A DNA stretch of 64,000 nucleotides from Hsuehochloa calcarea (GCA_036346395.1 CM070599.1:10655232-10719231); one strand, 5' to 3'; positions 11,270 to 23,159 are shown, numbered from the stretch's first letter. Made by a program: numbers and translations. The notes: generated by a model not told the origin, from the letters alone.

Positions 11270-12515
11270 TCACGTATAATCAATACACGCTTGCTTGGAC
11301 AAACCCGCATCATGTGTCCATAGCCTTTGCAACGATGGCATTGAACGCCCTCGCTCATCCCGCCAAGCGACCGAAGAGGAAGTTTTTGCCGGAAGTTGTG
11401 GTGTTGTTTTGGGTGCTCCGAACACTCTTGTCGCTGAATTTGATGTAGTAGGGCGCTGCTTGTTGTTGGCGGTTAATGGTGGAGCCGCCATAGTGGATGA
11501 GGAAAAAGGTGTACGCGCTCATGAATTTGTGCGACATGTAGAAGAGTTAGATCGCGCTCGCCTCAAGGCCCCTCGCAATTCTCGCTCACTTTGCAAGCAA
11601 GATGAAACAATCAAGTCATGGAGTTATAATCTTTATAATCAAGAATGTCCTGAATTTCACGATTCAATCCTCCCAAAAACCTAGCCATTGATGCCTCCTC
11701 ATTCTCAACTAACCCACAGCGCAACATACCAATTTGTAATTCCTGATAGTATTCTTCCACAGACTTTGCACCTTGTTGTAAGCGTTGCAATTTATTTAAC
11801 AAATCACGAGCATAATATGAGGGAACAAATCGATGACGCATAAGCAATTTTAAAGCCTCCAAAGTGTTAGGTATGTTTTTGGGATGTTGACGGCAATGTT
11901 CCTTCCACCAAATAGAAGCAAAGTAGGTAAATTCACTAGTAGCAGCCCTAACTCGTCTATTCTCGGGAAAATCATGACAAGCAAATTTTTGATCAACAGC
12001 TAGTTCCCAATCTAAATAACTATCGTATCATATTTACAATTAAAAGAGGGCATATTGAATTTAACCTTAGCAAAAGCATCTTCGTGGTCACGTACCTCAC
12101 GTCGTGGGGGTTCTCTTCGCATACCTTGTCGGTTGAAACGCAATTGGCGACGAGCTCGATCGTTGTTGTGGTTAGCTCTGCCATCTGCCTCAGAATTACC
12201 CACATATTCATCTTGTCCCTCTACCGTCACAGCAGGGGGAACAGTAGTCGAAGCTTGGACAATCTCCTCAAGTCGCGCCATAATATCTGCCAAAGAATTA
12301 TTAGTAATACCTTGTGCTCTCTCCATCGCAGCGAGCGTTGTGTTTGTCTCAATCTGGGTGCTCTCTAGTTGAGCAAGTCGCTGATTTGTAACTCTGACGT
12401 CCTCCTCAAGGCCCTCCGTACGATGATTCATTTCGCGCAAGAAATGTTGTATGATTCCCTTCGTACGGGGACTGTGAGATGTATCTTGATCAGTAAACTC
12501 TCCAGACCCTGCCAT
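11270..12515 (-). pseudogene. Gypsy gag pseudogene
   Basis: The likely start is MAGSGEFTDQD at 12515. A heptad-like coiled-coil region follows (QRLAQLESTQ, LAAMERAQG), then the retrotransposon gag core with FVPSYYARDLLNKLQRLQQG (11611-11862). A CCHC zinc knuckle, C-x2-C-x4-H-x4-C (CHRCKGYGHMMRVC), lies near 11290-11345. At least two frameshifts separate these pieces. Gag would form the virus-like particle and bind the genomic RNA. Confidence 0.85.
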
Positions 12516-12530
12516 TGTTAGCAAAAACAC

Positions 12531-13655
12531 AAGAATATGTCCCTAACAAGAACTAGGGTATGGTGGTTCAAAGTCGCTCGCACTCAAGCCTTCTATCGAA
12601 TTCTTACCAATTCTTACCAAGCACACAGGGCGATCGGCAAAACTGGTGACAATATATCTTCAAGATTGGATGGAGCGATTGCTGTAAAGCTCACCAGACG
12701 GTAGAAAAGGTGTAGCCGGGAGGGCTCAAGTTTAGTAGCAAGGAGTAGCAATAATCAATTCAGAAAATGCAAGCTGAAAAATCGTTCAACGCCGGCGGGT
12801 GCTGGCCCTAGGCTAGACCTTACTAGAGACGCGAGCCTAGAACACAAACGAAAACACCGCGCAGAAAAAAAATAGATGACGTTGCACACGGAGTTCAGGA
12901 GCTCGGAAAAGGATGCCGCCTCGCACGGGAACCTTAGAATCACACGTAGAAGGGCTCTATCAATTTTGATCGAATTCTGAGCAACTTGATTTTTTCGCAG
13001 TTCGCGGGGCCGTTTTGAGGCCCTAAACGACCTTTTTTGGGGTCGGAGCTGCTGCGCGTGTGCCTAGTGGATTACTCGGATCTGAAAACCCCAGATTTAC
13101 CAGACTTTTGTTTTTTCGCTCTATCTTCTCGTTTCCTTTCCAACGGATCAAGAATCGCCTCAATCGGAGGTCGTATGCAAAAGTTAGCTGTTTCTCTCTC
13201 CTTTTTTTTAATGCCGCGACTCTTTTAATGCGGCTGCCGGTTCCTTTTTTTCACACACGATGCGGCTGAAACCTACTCCAAAACCAACTCCGATATCGTG
13301 TCCTACTCCGAAACCAACTCCGAGATCGTGTCCTACTCCGAAACCAACTAGGCAAAGCCTCCCTAGAGATCGAGTCCTCCTCCTTTTCTACCCTTGTGGT
13401 AGTTCGAATCTAACTGAACGGTGAGACCAAAACGTGAACAGAACTTGAAACTCTAGAGGAACTAGACACTAGGACCAGCAAAGAACACGACGATGCAACT
13501 GAAAGTTCAACAATGCAATGTACTGAAAAGAAAAATTGCGAGGCTAAGACTGGTTTGGACAGATTGAACTACTGCTAATTTTTTTTTATGTACTCTAGGT
13601 AAGGAAAAGAAATCTAATCAATGGTAAACTGGAAATTCTCACAGAGCAACCTTGA
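12531..13655. other. Gypsy 5' untranslated leader
   Basis: This lies between the primer site and gag and has no coding potential. It includes about 2.3 copies of a 30-bp unit with CCAACTCCGATATCGTGTCC at 13283-13350. Confidence 0.6.
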
Positions 13656-13667
13656 GCTCTGATACCA
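13656..13667 (-). promoter_or_regulatory. Primer-binding site of the gypsy element
   Basis: On the minus strand this reads TGGTATCAGAGC, complementary to the 3' end of plant initiator tRNA-Met. It lies five bases from the LTR edge at 13673. It fixes the element's orientation and the inner boundary of the 5' LTR. Confidence 0.93.
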
Positions 13668-13672
13668 CTTGA

Positions 13673-14434
13673 TGTAAACGAGGTGTCCGATCTTTCGATG
13701 AGATTGATAACTATCGATTTTTGGTGGCGGTGACTCTCACGATTCGACTACAACCGTACGACGACGCTATGCGCCTTTAGCAATCACGAACCAACTCCAA
13801 GTGTTATTGACTCATTTGGAGGCGTGATCAACCTGAACACGAAGTTCAATCCATGCGAGCAATCGAAGAACTAGCAAGAATAAGACATAGGAAATATGAT
13901 ATTGCGAATATGAAGGAAGCATAAATTGTATTGCGAATAGCAAAGATGGGATCCCGAAGCTGTCTTGACAGGTGGTCGTTCGACACAACTGAAGAACAAA
14001 GTTTGCACAAAGGCTAAACCTAAACTCAACGAAATCGAAGTTCAAGCGAGGAGACGGCGGCTCCAATATAGGGAAATGACCAGGTGGCGGCGGCGAGGTG
14101 GACGACGCCCTAGGGTTACAAGGCCTGTGGGCCAAAGTAGAGGTGGCGCAAAGACCTTCGACTCGGACTCTGATACGGATACGGACTCCTTTGATAATTT
14201 TGGCCGGTTCGGATAGAATTTGATGATGAGGTTGGATCCATTAGAAAGTAGACTTGATAAGCTTTCCATGAAGTCCAGAAACGCCCGAAACGGAGTCCGT
14301 ATGAAGAAGTTACGCCAGTTTAAAGTTAGTGCTAACGCCGTAGTCCGAATCTGACTCCAGAACGAGCCCAACTCGAACTCTTGCTTGTCTTGGACCCAAA
14401 GTGACGTGATGATCTCCATTATGCCTTCCATACA
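13673..14434 (-). repeat. Second gypsy LTR (shared by two copies)
   Basis: It starts TGTAAACGAGG on the plus strand next to the primer site and matches the left LTR. It has about 165 bp (roughly 13917-14085) that the left LTR lacks. It serves as 5' LTR for the body to its left and as 3' LTR for the partial pol copy to its right (14435-15198). Confidence 0.8.
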
Positions 14435-15198
14435 TCTCCATGACTCCGCATGCCTCTGCATGGTCCTTTCCCATATTCCTAAGCACAATTAAATCACTTG
14501 CATTAGGTAGCGGTCTATTCTCGAGTATATAATCCTAGGAACTAATTCACCGATAATTAAGTTGGCGAGCACGAGCTCTGTAAGAGGTCCTTGTAATGGT
14601 TATGGTTGAGTTGTGTGTGTAGGCACGGTTATATCCATGGTAGGGATGTCCTCATCATCCTCCCCTTCATGCATTTGAGTCGTCCTCGACTCAAGCTCAA
14701 TTTCTTCCCCCAAGTATGGCTTCAAATCTGCAATGTTAAATGTGGGATTAACCCTAAAATCAGCAGCGCTCGAGCTTGTATGCATTATCATTAATCTTTT
14801 CAACACTTTGAAAGGACCATCACTCTAGGCATCGCTTTGACTTTCTCACTGGGAACCTATCTTTCTCAAGTGCAACCAAACAAGATCTCCGGTTTAAAAG
14901 TTATGTGTTTTCTCCCCGACTACCAAAGAAGTTTATATTTAGCATTCATGCGCTCTATATTCTCCTTGGTTGTCTCGTGTATTTTTAAAATCAGTTCAAA
15001 GACGTTGTTTTGCATCAAAGTTCAATTTCTCCAAGGTGGGAGAAGCATTAAATCAATAGGAGCACGGGCACAAAACCATAAACAACTTCAAAAGGGCACA
15101 TCTTTGTAGTAGAATGCAATGACCGATTATAAGAAAACTCAATATGAGGCAAGCATTCTTCCCACATTTTTAAATTCTTTTTCAACACAGCCCTAAGC
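14435..15198 (-). pseudogene. Duplicate gypsy pol 3' fragment
   Basis: This segment is nearly identical to 7585-8355. It encodes the same integrase core end (MWEECLPHIEFSYNRSLHS, CPFEVVYGF), the NIADLKPYLGEE motif and the acidic tail. The similarity ends abruptly at 15198, where unrelated gene-like sequence begins. It is the truncated start of a second minus-strand element. Confidence 0.9.
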
Positions 15199-15205
15199 AT
15201 AGATG

Positions 15206-16755
15206 TGAGCAGTTCCTTGCGCATACGGCCCCTCACGGATTATCGACGCAAGGTAATCGAGGACGATCCACTCTGGATGATGACCTGCCACCTGGTCTTT
15301 TCGCACATAGTCGAGCCACGCAATCCACTGGTCATGAGACGCTCGCCTGCATCAAAGAAAGCCACCGCCGCGGGACGACCTCTCACAGCGAAGGCCCACC
15401 GGTATCTCATTTTTTGGATGTCATTTTATCTGTATGCCTGCCTTACATTTTCTGACATTAAAATTCACTTGCATGCAAACGAGGAAAGGGTGCAAGAGCG
15501 ACGACTGGAGGCAGACACAGCGGCCGTGGACGGAGCTGTGGAGCGAGAGGGTTGCGACGAATGTGGTGCACGAGGCACGCGTCTACTCCATCCAGTTGTA
15601 CGCTGCATACTTGCAGTGGTACATTCCACGCATCAGGTGCACACTTACTGGGCCAGCGTCGCAGCATCCAGTGGTCGGCATGCACAAGGACATCGTACTA
15701 GCTGGCCCGGACCCTCATTGGGCGGCACGCCACGACCAGGCGGTAAACCATTCTTCATGCAATTCCCAGCAGGCAACACGCTTCGCACTTACTCCGTGTT
15801 TTCTTGCAGTACTACCGTATGGATCGTATACAGCGCGAGGGTGTCAAAATTCTACGGCGTGGGAACAGCAACACCTTCGATCGTCTCCAAGCCGCGGTGC
15901 GCACCATGACCGATGACGCGAGGGCTGCGATTAGAGCCATGACTTGTGGTCGCTACACGACGCACGCGACAAAGATCGCGGACGCGAGGGCACCCTCCAC
16001 CCTCCGCCGCCGGCACTCCACAAGACCACCTCCACACGCCCATCTCACTCCGGGAGTCGTCGGAGCTACGGTCGGTCGACCCCGACCCACCTCGGGTCAC
16101 AGGTATGTCATCTCTCAGTCGATTCTTGTCGTCAATACCTTTGCATGTACTCATTTTTAGACGTATCTGGCATTACCCTTTCTTCTAGCAGCAAGTACGA
16201 GAGGGATAGCAGTTTGATGCGACCATCATCATCACAGAGGGAGGCACAGCACATGACTTCCTCGCCGGCGCGACGGTTTCCCACTGCAGACACTGACCCT
16301 GACTCGCCGCAGCGCAGAGACGAGTGGTTGGACTCATTGAAGCACGACGTTCAGTCCCAATTGCGGGAGTGCGACCCGTGGTTCGGTGATACGTATGGAG
16401 GGTACACCGTATAGCACTATAGCTCAGACTGGCCAGGAGGATCCTCCTCAGTACAACAACCTACTCAGGTATGCGTGAACGTAGTTACAACTATTTTCTC
16501 GATGAATAAAACCAAGGACTAACTCACCCAGTACCCTCCCCTGCCGGAAGAGCACCAGTGGGTTGACGAGATGCTCAGGCCTGAGCCGGACCCCCACGCT
16601 GAGATGACCGCAGCTTGGCCTCGCAGGTAGCACCCCTACTACGGCCTTCGAGACGTGCGCCACTCCCCGGACAGGTTCACCTTCCCTGAGGATCAAATAC
16701 GTCGTTCGGGCAGGCGACGATGCACCCTAGCTAATGTCATGGCCGTGAAAAATGT
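15206..16755 (+). pseudogene. Plant-mobile-domain-like gene, broken
   Basis: Successive exon-like blocks match the pattern of rice plant-mobile-domain (phosphatase-7-long-form-like) proteins. Block 1, about 15206-15401, has TDYRRKVIEDDPLWMMTCH. Block 2, about 15484-15742, has SDDWRQTQRPWTELW and LYAAYLQWYIPRIRCTL. Block 3, 15810-16102, has YYRMDRIQREGV. Block 4, from about 16190, has RRDEWLDSLKHDVQSQLRE. GT and AG borders are present (GT at 15402, 15743 and 16103; AG at 15808). A stop at 16412 and frame changes afterwards break it before the RRSGRRRCT tail near 16700. Such genes are often transposon-linked. The 5' part is absent because the gypsy fragment abuts it. Confidence 0.55.
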
Positions 16756-17097
16756 GTTATGTAATGTCATTGTGCATTCTGCCTTTCTTATTTATATAAT
16801 ATCCATGTGCATTACGTTACTGTCATTTTTGTACACAAAATGTTCTCCGAAATATTCAGTACGAACGACAACTGTATCTCTCGATTTTAATTTACTAAAC
16901 CGTAAAGACATAACGCAATGCTGCCCCGCGATACATCCTCGGTCTCGTTGCGTCACAGATGCGAATTTTGTTCAACCCAATTGCAATTTACCCGTAGGCT
17001 ATATATATGGATGTTTTGGCTACGATTCCCCTCACTCTTCACTTCCTCTTCTCCTTTCTTGCAGTCTTAGTTTGCCATCGTTTGCCTATACACAGGG

Positions 17098-17608
17098 ATG
17101 TCTACGGCCTCGTCAAACTTTCGACTGAGCAGGCAATTAGAAACACTACAGCAGCACTTGATTTGCCCTCGTTGTACGGATCCGGTGAATGTCTTCACCT
17201 CCCAAACGCCAACCAATCCATCCCGAGTGTTCATGAAGTATTCAAATCTTACAGTAATTTCTGCCTGATCATCCCCAATGAATTTCTTTCTAGACAGTAT
17301 ATTTTTTTCACTTGCAGTTGTAATTATTTCTACAGAACACAACATGTCGGTTCTGGCTGTGGGCTGATGAAGCAGTGCCGGAGGTTCGAGACATTGCAAT
17401 GCAAATTGCATCCTTGCAAGAGGACACCCGTCGTGTAGCTGCATTTTGTCAAGTGCCTCGACCATCGGATCAACCGATGGAAAATACAGATAATGTTCTT
17501 AAAATACTGGATGAAAGGATGGAAAGGGTTGAGAAATCGCTTCAGAAATTAGTTAATATAGCTAGTTTTGCTGTTTTGTTTCTATTATTTCTTGTTCTTG
17601 CCAAGTAG
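17098..17608 (+). CDS. Small GRF zinc-finger protein with a C-terminal membrane segment
   Basis: Two exons (17098-17253 and 17336-17608) encode 142 aa, with a GT donor at 17254 and an AG acceptor ending at 17335. Residues 22-62 look like a GRF zinc finger: CPRC, then TSQTPTNPSRVF, then CRFWLWADE. The expected third zinc ligand is tyrosine here (VFMKYSN), so metal binding may be lost. Residues 75-125 form a predicted coiled coil (ILDERMERVEKSLQKLV). The last 16 residues are hydrophobic (FAVLFLLFLVLA), consistent with a tail anchor. This layout is common in rice genes of unknown function. The neighbouring broken mobile-domain gene suggests it could be transposon cargo. Start and splice sites were chosen by reading, not by transcript evidence. 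Confidence 0.6.
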
Positions 17609-17614
17609 ATTGTA

Positions 17615-17835
17615 ATATCTACTCATTATCTATGCATCCCTGCACTACATGATTCATGCCTTTGCGACATTGTTGTACTCCTTTGTAATGATGTATGCAT
17701 CTGTCTAATTCCGGTATGAATACTTTGTGTGTGAATTAATCATACCCTAATTTCGAAATCCTACATTCTAAATTTAGGAGACCTAAATCTGTCCGGTTGC
17801 ACACAATTTCATAATACTTACACCCACGCATCGCC
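17615..17835. other. Downstream region of the small GRF gene
   Basis: AT-rich DNA with no frame of note, probably 3'UTR and spacer before the minisatellite begins near 17840. Confidence 0.4.
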
Positions 17836-17839
17836 AGCT

Positions 17840-18560
17840 TTTCAGACCGAAATGACAGCACTCTACAAAGTAGGACGTGACAACAATTTGCCTCGCCAGC
17901 TTTTCAGACTGAAATGACCGCACTCTGCAAAGTAGGACGTGATAACACTCGCTCGCCAATTTTTCGCATCAAATGACAAGACTCGCAAAGTAGGACGTGA
18001 CAACACTCGCCGCCATTTTTCGATCGAAATGACCGCGATCAGAGGACGGATAACACTCTGCCGCCGCTTTCAGGCGAAATGACAAAGACTCTACAAAGTA
18101 GGACGTGACAACACTCGCCGCCACTTTTCGATCAAATGACAACACTCGCAAAGTAGGACGTGACAACACGCCGCCGCCAATTTTTCGCATCAAATGACCG
18201 CGACTCGCAAAGTAGGACGTGATAACACTCGCCGCCGCTTGCAGAGCGAAATGACAAGACTCGCAAAGTAGGACATGACAACACTCTACTCGCCAAATTT
18301 TTCAGACGAAATGACAAAGACTCGCAAAGTAGGACGTGATAACACTCGCCGCCACTTTTCGATCAAATGACAAAGACTTACAAAGTAGGACGTGATAACA
18401 CTCTCTACTCGTCGCCTTTTCGGATCGAAATGACAAAGACTCGCAAAGTAGGACGTGATAACACTCGCCTCGCCACTTTTCAGACCGAAATGGCCGTGAC
18501 TCGCAAGGTACGACGTGACAACACTCTACAAAGTAGGACGTAACAACACTCTGCCAAGCC
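17840..18560 (+). repeat. Minisatellite array ahead of a TATA promoter
   Basis: About ten irregular copies of a unit of roughly 55-70 bp carry GCAAAGTAGGACGTGACAAC followed by CGCCGCC, CTTTTCGATC and AAATGACAAAGACTC. Copies differ mainly by small insertions and deletions. The array stops about 45 bp before the TATA box at 18605. The ACGTGA/ACGTCA-like core occurs in nearly every unit, so the array could act as a repeated binding site. That is inference. Confidence 0.85.
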
Positions 18561-18604
18561 GGCTACTCACGTCAATTTAACCACACCAAGCCAACCCTGT
18601 GGCC

Positions 18605-18613
18605 TATAAAAGG
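18605..18613 (+). promoter_or_regulatory. TATA box for the downstream GRF-type gene
   Basis: TATAAAAGG lies 66 bp before a well-placed ATG at 18671 (GCCATGCC) and is followed by an A/C-rich leader typical of plant 5'UTRs. This is a strong plant core-promoter match. Confidence 0.6.
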
Positions 18614-18784
18614 AGGAGAAGACATCTACTACACAACCAAACCCAACGCTACACCAGAGCTTGCTTCGCCATGCCGGATGGACAAGAAGCGTATAATGGG
18701 ATGAGATCCGTGAGTTAGCTCGGTTTCTACGCACGGCTGAACAAGCTAGGATGCCGCGCTCGACCGCAAGAGCAAAGGCGTGCT

Positions 18785-19347
18785 GTGATGGAAGCTGTCC
18801 GCAATGAAGCCCCCCGTAGAAGCAAGCCCTGCCAGAACGTCCCAACCGAGAATTCGCCGCAACATCCGCCAGAAGGGGCGACGCCGCCCCTTTGTTGGTG
18901 CAGGGACACATGCAAGTTCTTCAAATCCAAGCAACAACTCAGCCTCGGCATGCGTTACTGGGGTTGTCCGAACTACTTCTCTGACTATCCCGACTGTCGT
19001 TGGGATACGAGAACCTATCGGCAGCCGGTAAGGAGTACTTACAGTAAGTTCCCGTACCAACTCTCTTTTCAGAATATGCACTTGCAATCTCTCCCTTCTA
19101 CCTGTAGTCCCTGGAGCCTCTGTGTGGCTTCCGCAAGTGGATCGACCTAGAGATCCACCCACACGACCAGTGGCAGCTCGACTTCGAGGAGTGGAATGCC
19201 GAAAGGGGACGCGAGATCCGGGAGGAGGATCGTCGGACTGAAGAGCACAACGAGCATATCCGCCGGGAGACGCAGGTCCATCTCGAGGCGTGCAGGCGCA
19301 GGGAGCGTGAGGCACGCGAGAGGGAGCGCAAAAAAAGCGGGAAATGA
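18785..19347 (+). CDS. GRF-type zinc-finger protein with basic coiled coil
   Basis: Two exons (18785-19027, 19108-19347) give 160 aa, with donor GTAAGG and acceptor TGTAG, phase 0. Residues 34-91 form an apparently complete GRF-like zinc finger: CWCRDTCK, GMRYWGCPNY, then CGFRKWIDLEI across the intron. Residues 105-160 are a charged helix rich in Arg/Glu (EEDRRTEEHNEHIRRE). The promoter at 18605 is followed by an earlier ATG at 18671. A related frame (EIRELARFLRTAEQA, 18702-18746) lies between. It joins the main frame only if one or two small indels are allowed, so the 5' end may be damaged and the ATG at 18785 is a conservative choice. Such proteins are abundant in rice and of unknown role. 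It could be transposon-derived. Confidence 0.5.
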
Positions 19348-19349
19348 CG

Positions 19350-19800
19350 GCCGAGGCCAGGGCGGCCGGCGAAGAGTACAACGTCGAGCTCGGAAGGAAT
19401 GGGAAATGACCCCGGTCCACATAGTAGTTCGGGCCATTCTGTAGTAGTCCCCCTCCTACTAGCCATGTTTTTTACTATCCCCTAAAGGCATGCGTACTTA
19501 CATGGCCCGGAAGCTTGTGTCGCAATGTACCGTAGTAGTAGCGTGTGTGACTAAACCAATTAGCCGAACCAACATGCCATGTGACCACATGTAACGTGCT
19601 TCTGTCCGCGGAGTGCAATATAGTTCTGATTTTGTGCCTCCGCTGAGCCATCAAAACAATACTATATTGCAAGTATGCCTCTTCTGCTGGAATTCCAGAA
19701 ATAATCATTCACATTGACATCGATTCTTCTATGTTTTACGGCATCTTCGTAATCACAACGTTCTCAGCCCCTTTAGTTAAGTTCTCAGCATCTTCAAAAA
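19350..19800. other. Spacer after the GRF gene
   Basis: I see no gene here. The probable 3'UTR of the preceding gene grades into AT-rich DNA and then into the repeat that begins near 19800. Confidence 0.4.
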
Positions 19801-19886
19801 TATGATCAAGAACCATAGCGACTAAGAGTACTCATGTGGTACTAAACTTCACACATTTCGAGTCACATGAAATAATGAAACCCTAA
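19800..19886 (+). repeat. Left part of repeat family R1, split by the copia element
   Basis: The stretch with CATGTGGTACTAAACTTC, then CACATGAAAT and GAAACCCTAA matches 63215-63270 and, inverted, 60550-60610. It resumes at 30572 after the copia element, so the two parts were once continuous. Confidence 0.85.
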
Positions 19887-21298
19887 TGAAGGACGGAAAT
19901 GGCAACAGAGGGGGGGTGAATGGTGCCTAAAAATTAATAACTCCCCTTTACTGTATTTAAGCAAGCCTACAAAGATCTCTGGAGATCTAAAGAAAGTAAA
20001 TGAAGCAAAATCAAATAACAAAAACAAGCCTCGGGCTGTTCTTCTGGAAATCGGAAGCTCCGGCCAGTAAGGTGCGGAAGTTCCGCTATGTAGTTCCATT
20101 GTAAAATCTAAGTCTGATTATCCCGATCAAGAATGTAACGCCGGTTTTTGGCCAAAAATCCAAACTACTTTTGATCTGTTGTTCTTCTCTGGTCAAGTTT
20201 CACAGGACATCATCCTAAACAACACCTTGACCGTATTGAGAAGAAGTTGCTAGCAAAGATTCAATAAACAAAGCAAAATCGGGTTTCTTGAAGAATACGA
20301 AAGAAAGACCAAAACCCGCGAATCGAGAGATTCTTAAATTTGAGGATATATTAGCAATATCAAAACGACTCTAGCTCTCAAGTTTCATGCACTCTCATAA
20401 GATGAATCAAAAGATACACCGAAACCTAGATATTCAACGTATAAACAGTGAGAGGAAGAGTTGCAAAATCAAATAATCAAAACCTCAGATTTCATTGGAT
20501 TGAAACAAGGATTACAGAGGTAAAGCAAAGAGGAATGATTACAATAGGTTTCAGTTCATACACTACAACTCAAACTCTCTCCAAAAGCAAAACAAAGCCT
20601 TTAGCAAGAGCTAACCCTAATATTCTTTCTCAAAGTCTAACCCTAACACCAGGAGTTCAGCTCTATTTATAGCCTTTGCTTAATGGGCCTCCAACCCATT
20701 AAGCCCGCTACACCCAACGGAAACCGCTCCACTTGTGCCGCTTGCGAAATTCCCTGCTTCGCCCCTTGCGCACCTTCCGAAGCCTCCCGACGCCTTTTGT
20801 CCTTGACACGCAACCACCTCAAGATTCACGCCGCCTTCGACACATCCGACCGCTTCGACCTCAACGCCGCTCGCGCTTAGTCCGATCACCTCGTGTCTCG
20901 CCACGACTTCATCTCAATGTCCCGCAATCAACATGCATAAAAACACATCACATAGCATTGCACAACATCATAGCATCGGCATTTGTATAAGACTCAAACT
21001 CATACAAAATCAAAATCACAAATTATCCTTCTCGCACACTTCGACACAATCGAAGTTCCGCGACTTACTACACGAAGTTCCGATTTCGAATGACCGCACT
21101 TGTCGATTATCGGAAGTTCTATTTCCAACGCCGGTAGTTCCGATCATCGTAACTTCCGCGCCATACACAGCGGTAGTTCCGATTTTCCTGTTTCAGCACA
21201 GAAAATGGTCCAAACCGAAAAACTCAACTCTCAACCTATTCATACACGCTGTCAAATACTCATCACTCAGAATGGAGGACCTCTCACATGGTCTCTCA
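19887..21298 (-). repeat. 3' LTR of the copia element
   Basis: It is 1412 bp and aligns end to end with 29141-30571. A difference worth noting is a deletion of about 20 bp between short direct repeats near 20336, where TTAAATT is followed directly by TGAGGATAT. Many other differences are one- to three-base indels. Confidence 0.93.
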
Positions 21299-21310
21299 AT
21301 CTCCCCCTTG
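21299..21310 (-). promoter_or_regulatory. Polypurine tract of the copia element
   Basis: On the minus strand AAGGGGGAGAT ends exactly at the 3' LTR start. It is the expected primer for plus-strand DNA synthesis. Confidence 0.9.
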
Positions 21311-23150
21311 ATGAGTATATTGACAATCACCGAAAAAGCATAAGATGAGTTTGAGTTTAAAATCAACCAAGGTCTAAACAAGAGTAGATAAGCTCAAGAC
21401 CAAGTTGACAAAAGAGAAAGACTTGAGATGAGATGAAAGAGCAATTTTCGCACAAAACTCAAGGCTTTTCTCCAGAAGGCTTTTTCTCTCAAAAATTCTC
21501 CCCCTTTGGCAATAAAATCATCAAGATGTAGAAGAGGGAAGAAAAGACTATATGATGTTCATTTTAAGCATTAGGAGCCATGTAGATTATCCAAAATGAC
21601 TATTAGAGTATTACACCAAGCCATAACACAGAAGAATGCTATCAAGATCATGACAATCTATGTATAGAATAGCTAAGACAGAAAGTCCATAATCTGATTA
21701 ATGATCCAATTCTTTAGCAAGTCAATTAAACCAAGATTGCAGTCTAGCTAAAGGTATCCAAGGATGATACAAGCCATGTCAAATAATCTAAGTTGAACCA
21801 AGAAGACTCATATCGAACAGTTTAGAGTGCTACCAGTTGAAGAAAGACTCATTTTATCCAAAACTTGGTCTTTTTAAAGATAAGCAATTTTAGCACATTT
21901 TTCTTTTTCTGAAGGCTTTTTATGGTTTTATCTCAGTAAAGCAAGCTCTGGACTAGGTGCCATCCACAACTGCCTCCTGAGCTTCAACCATTTGAATAAG
22001 CAATTTTAGCATATTTTTCTTTTTCTGAAAGCTTTTTATGGTTTTATCTCAGTAAAGCAAGCTCTGTACTAGGTGCCATCCACAACTGCCTCCTGAGCTT
22101 CAACCATTTTTCAAATTGTAATCATGTGCTAGATCACAAGCCTTATGCGACCACTCCAAGCAACAGACTTAAGGAGGTGATCTTAGGTCATCCAAGGCTC
22201 CCCCTGAGTTCATGCCTAGTGCAATGGCAAGCAGTCTCATGAGAAAGATTTGGTGAGATCAGTTTTTCGCACAAAAGAGATCATTTTTGCTTTTGAAATT
22301 TTTAGACCAGCGATTTAAAGATAAGTCATGTTTCTTAACAAACTGACATAGCTTACTCAAAAGTTCAAAAGAGATTCAAGACTCAACTCAGCCTACTTGA
22401 CATGGCGAAAATCATAAAAGGATTGCTTCAACCAGACTAGTCTCAAGAGCTATCATGACAAGTTTTTTAATTCAAGTTTAGCATTTTTTTTAATTTCCTT
22501 AGCATGGCAAAGACTAAACTACACATAAAAAGTCATGATAGATCTAGCGCTTTAGCATAAATCATGGCAAGATGTAAACAAGTTGAAAACAGATCATAAG
22601 GGATAATAAACAAGGCTCCATTTGATTATAATGCAATGCAGATGAAATGCACGAAAATCCGATTCCTTCGAATGAGATGCATCTTTTAATTCAAAGTTGA
22701 GTTATGACAAAATTAAGAAATGGAATAACCAAGAATAACTCCCCGAACCAAAGGAACAAAACGAGAATCGATAAGAAAATGTAAAAGGCAAATCCTTTAG
22801 AGCATAGAAAAGATATAGAGAAAACTATCGCCGATGTGTTCTTATCTACCCCATATGATTCTAGGACTATCACCGATCAACTCATACACTAAGGAGCAAA
22901 CATCGTCCCTGCTCTACCCAAGGGTGGCCCGACCGCTAGAACCTATAAGAAGTGAGTAAGCTCTACTTAGAGAAGGAAGAAACAGCTAATAAGCAAGATC
23001 CTAGAAGCACAAGACAAGAAATAGCAACAAAGCAATTTGGCAAGAGAACCACTCTAACCTATGCCGAAGGACTTCACCCAAAATATTAAAAGAAATGCAA
23101 CTGTAAAGGAGTAATAGTAAAATATAATATAATATAATATAGTAGTAGCA
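21311..23150. other. Copia 3' non-coding internal region
   Basis: This is a long AT-rich stretch between pol and the 3' LTR. It contains an approximate duplication of about 115 bp with CAATTTTAGCA and CTCAGTAAAGCAAGC (21885-21995 and 22000-22110). A TAATA-type microsatellite sits at 23122-23146. Confidence 0.7.
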
Positions 23151-23159
23151 CAAAGCTCC

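Larger units (their letters stand above)
6981..15198 (-). mobile_element. Ty3-gypsy retrotransposon with an extra partial pol copy
   Basis: The element reads on the minus strand, with gag, protease, RT, RNase H and integrase in Ty3-gypsy order between LTRs at 6981-7584 and 13673-14434. A tRNA-iMet-type primer site adjoins the right LTR. The right LTR does not end the element. It continues into a second copy of the pol 3' end (14435-15198) that matches 7585-8355 and stops inside integrase. The arrangement is therefore LTR, body, LTR, partial body, as expected from unequal recombination between tandem or nested copies. All coding parts carry frameshifts. Confidence 0.9.

Noticed and set aside
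17840..18560. Regular repeats considered as a CRISPR-like array
   Set aside because: The host is a plant, the units are directly contiguous with no unique spacers, and no cas genes exist. It is a minisatellite.
19875..19886. AAACCCTAA resembling a telomeric repeat
   Set aside because: There is only one unit, and it is part of repeat R1 and the copia target site.
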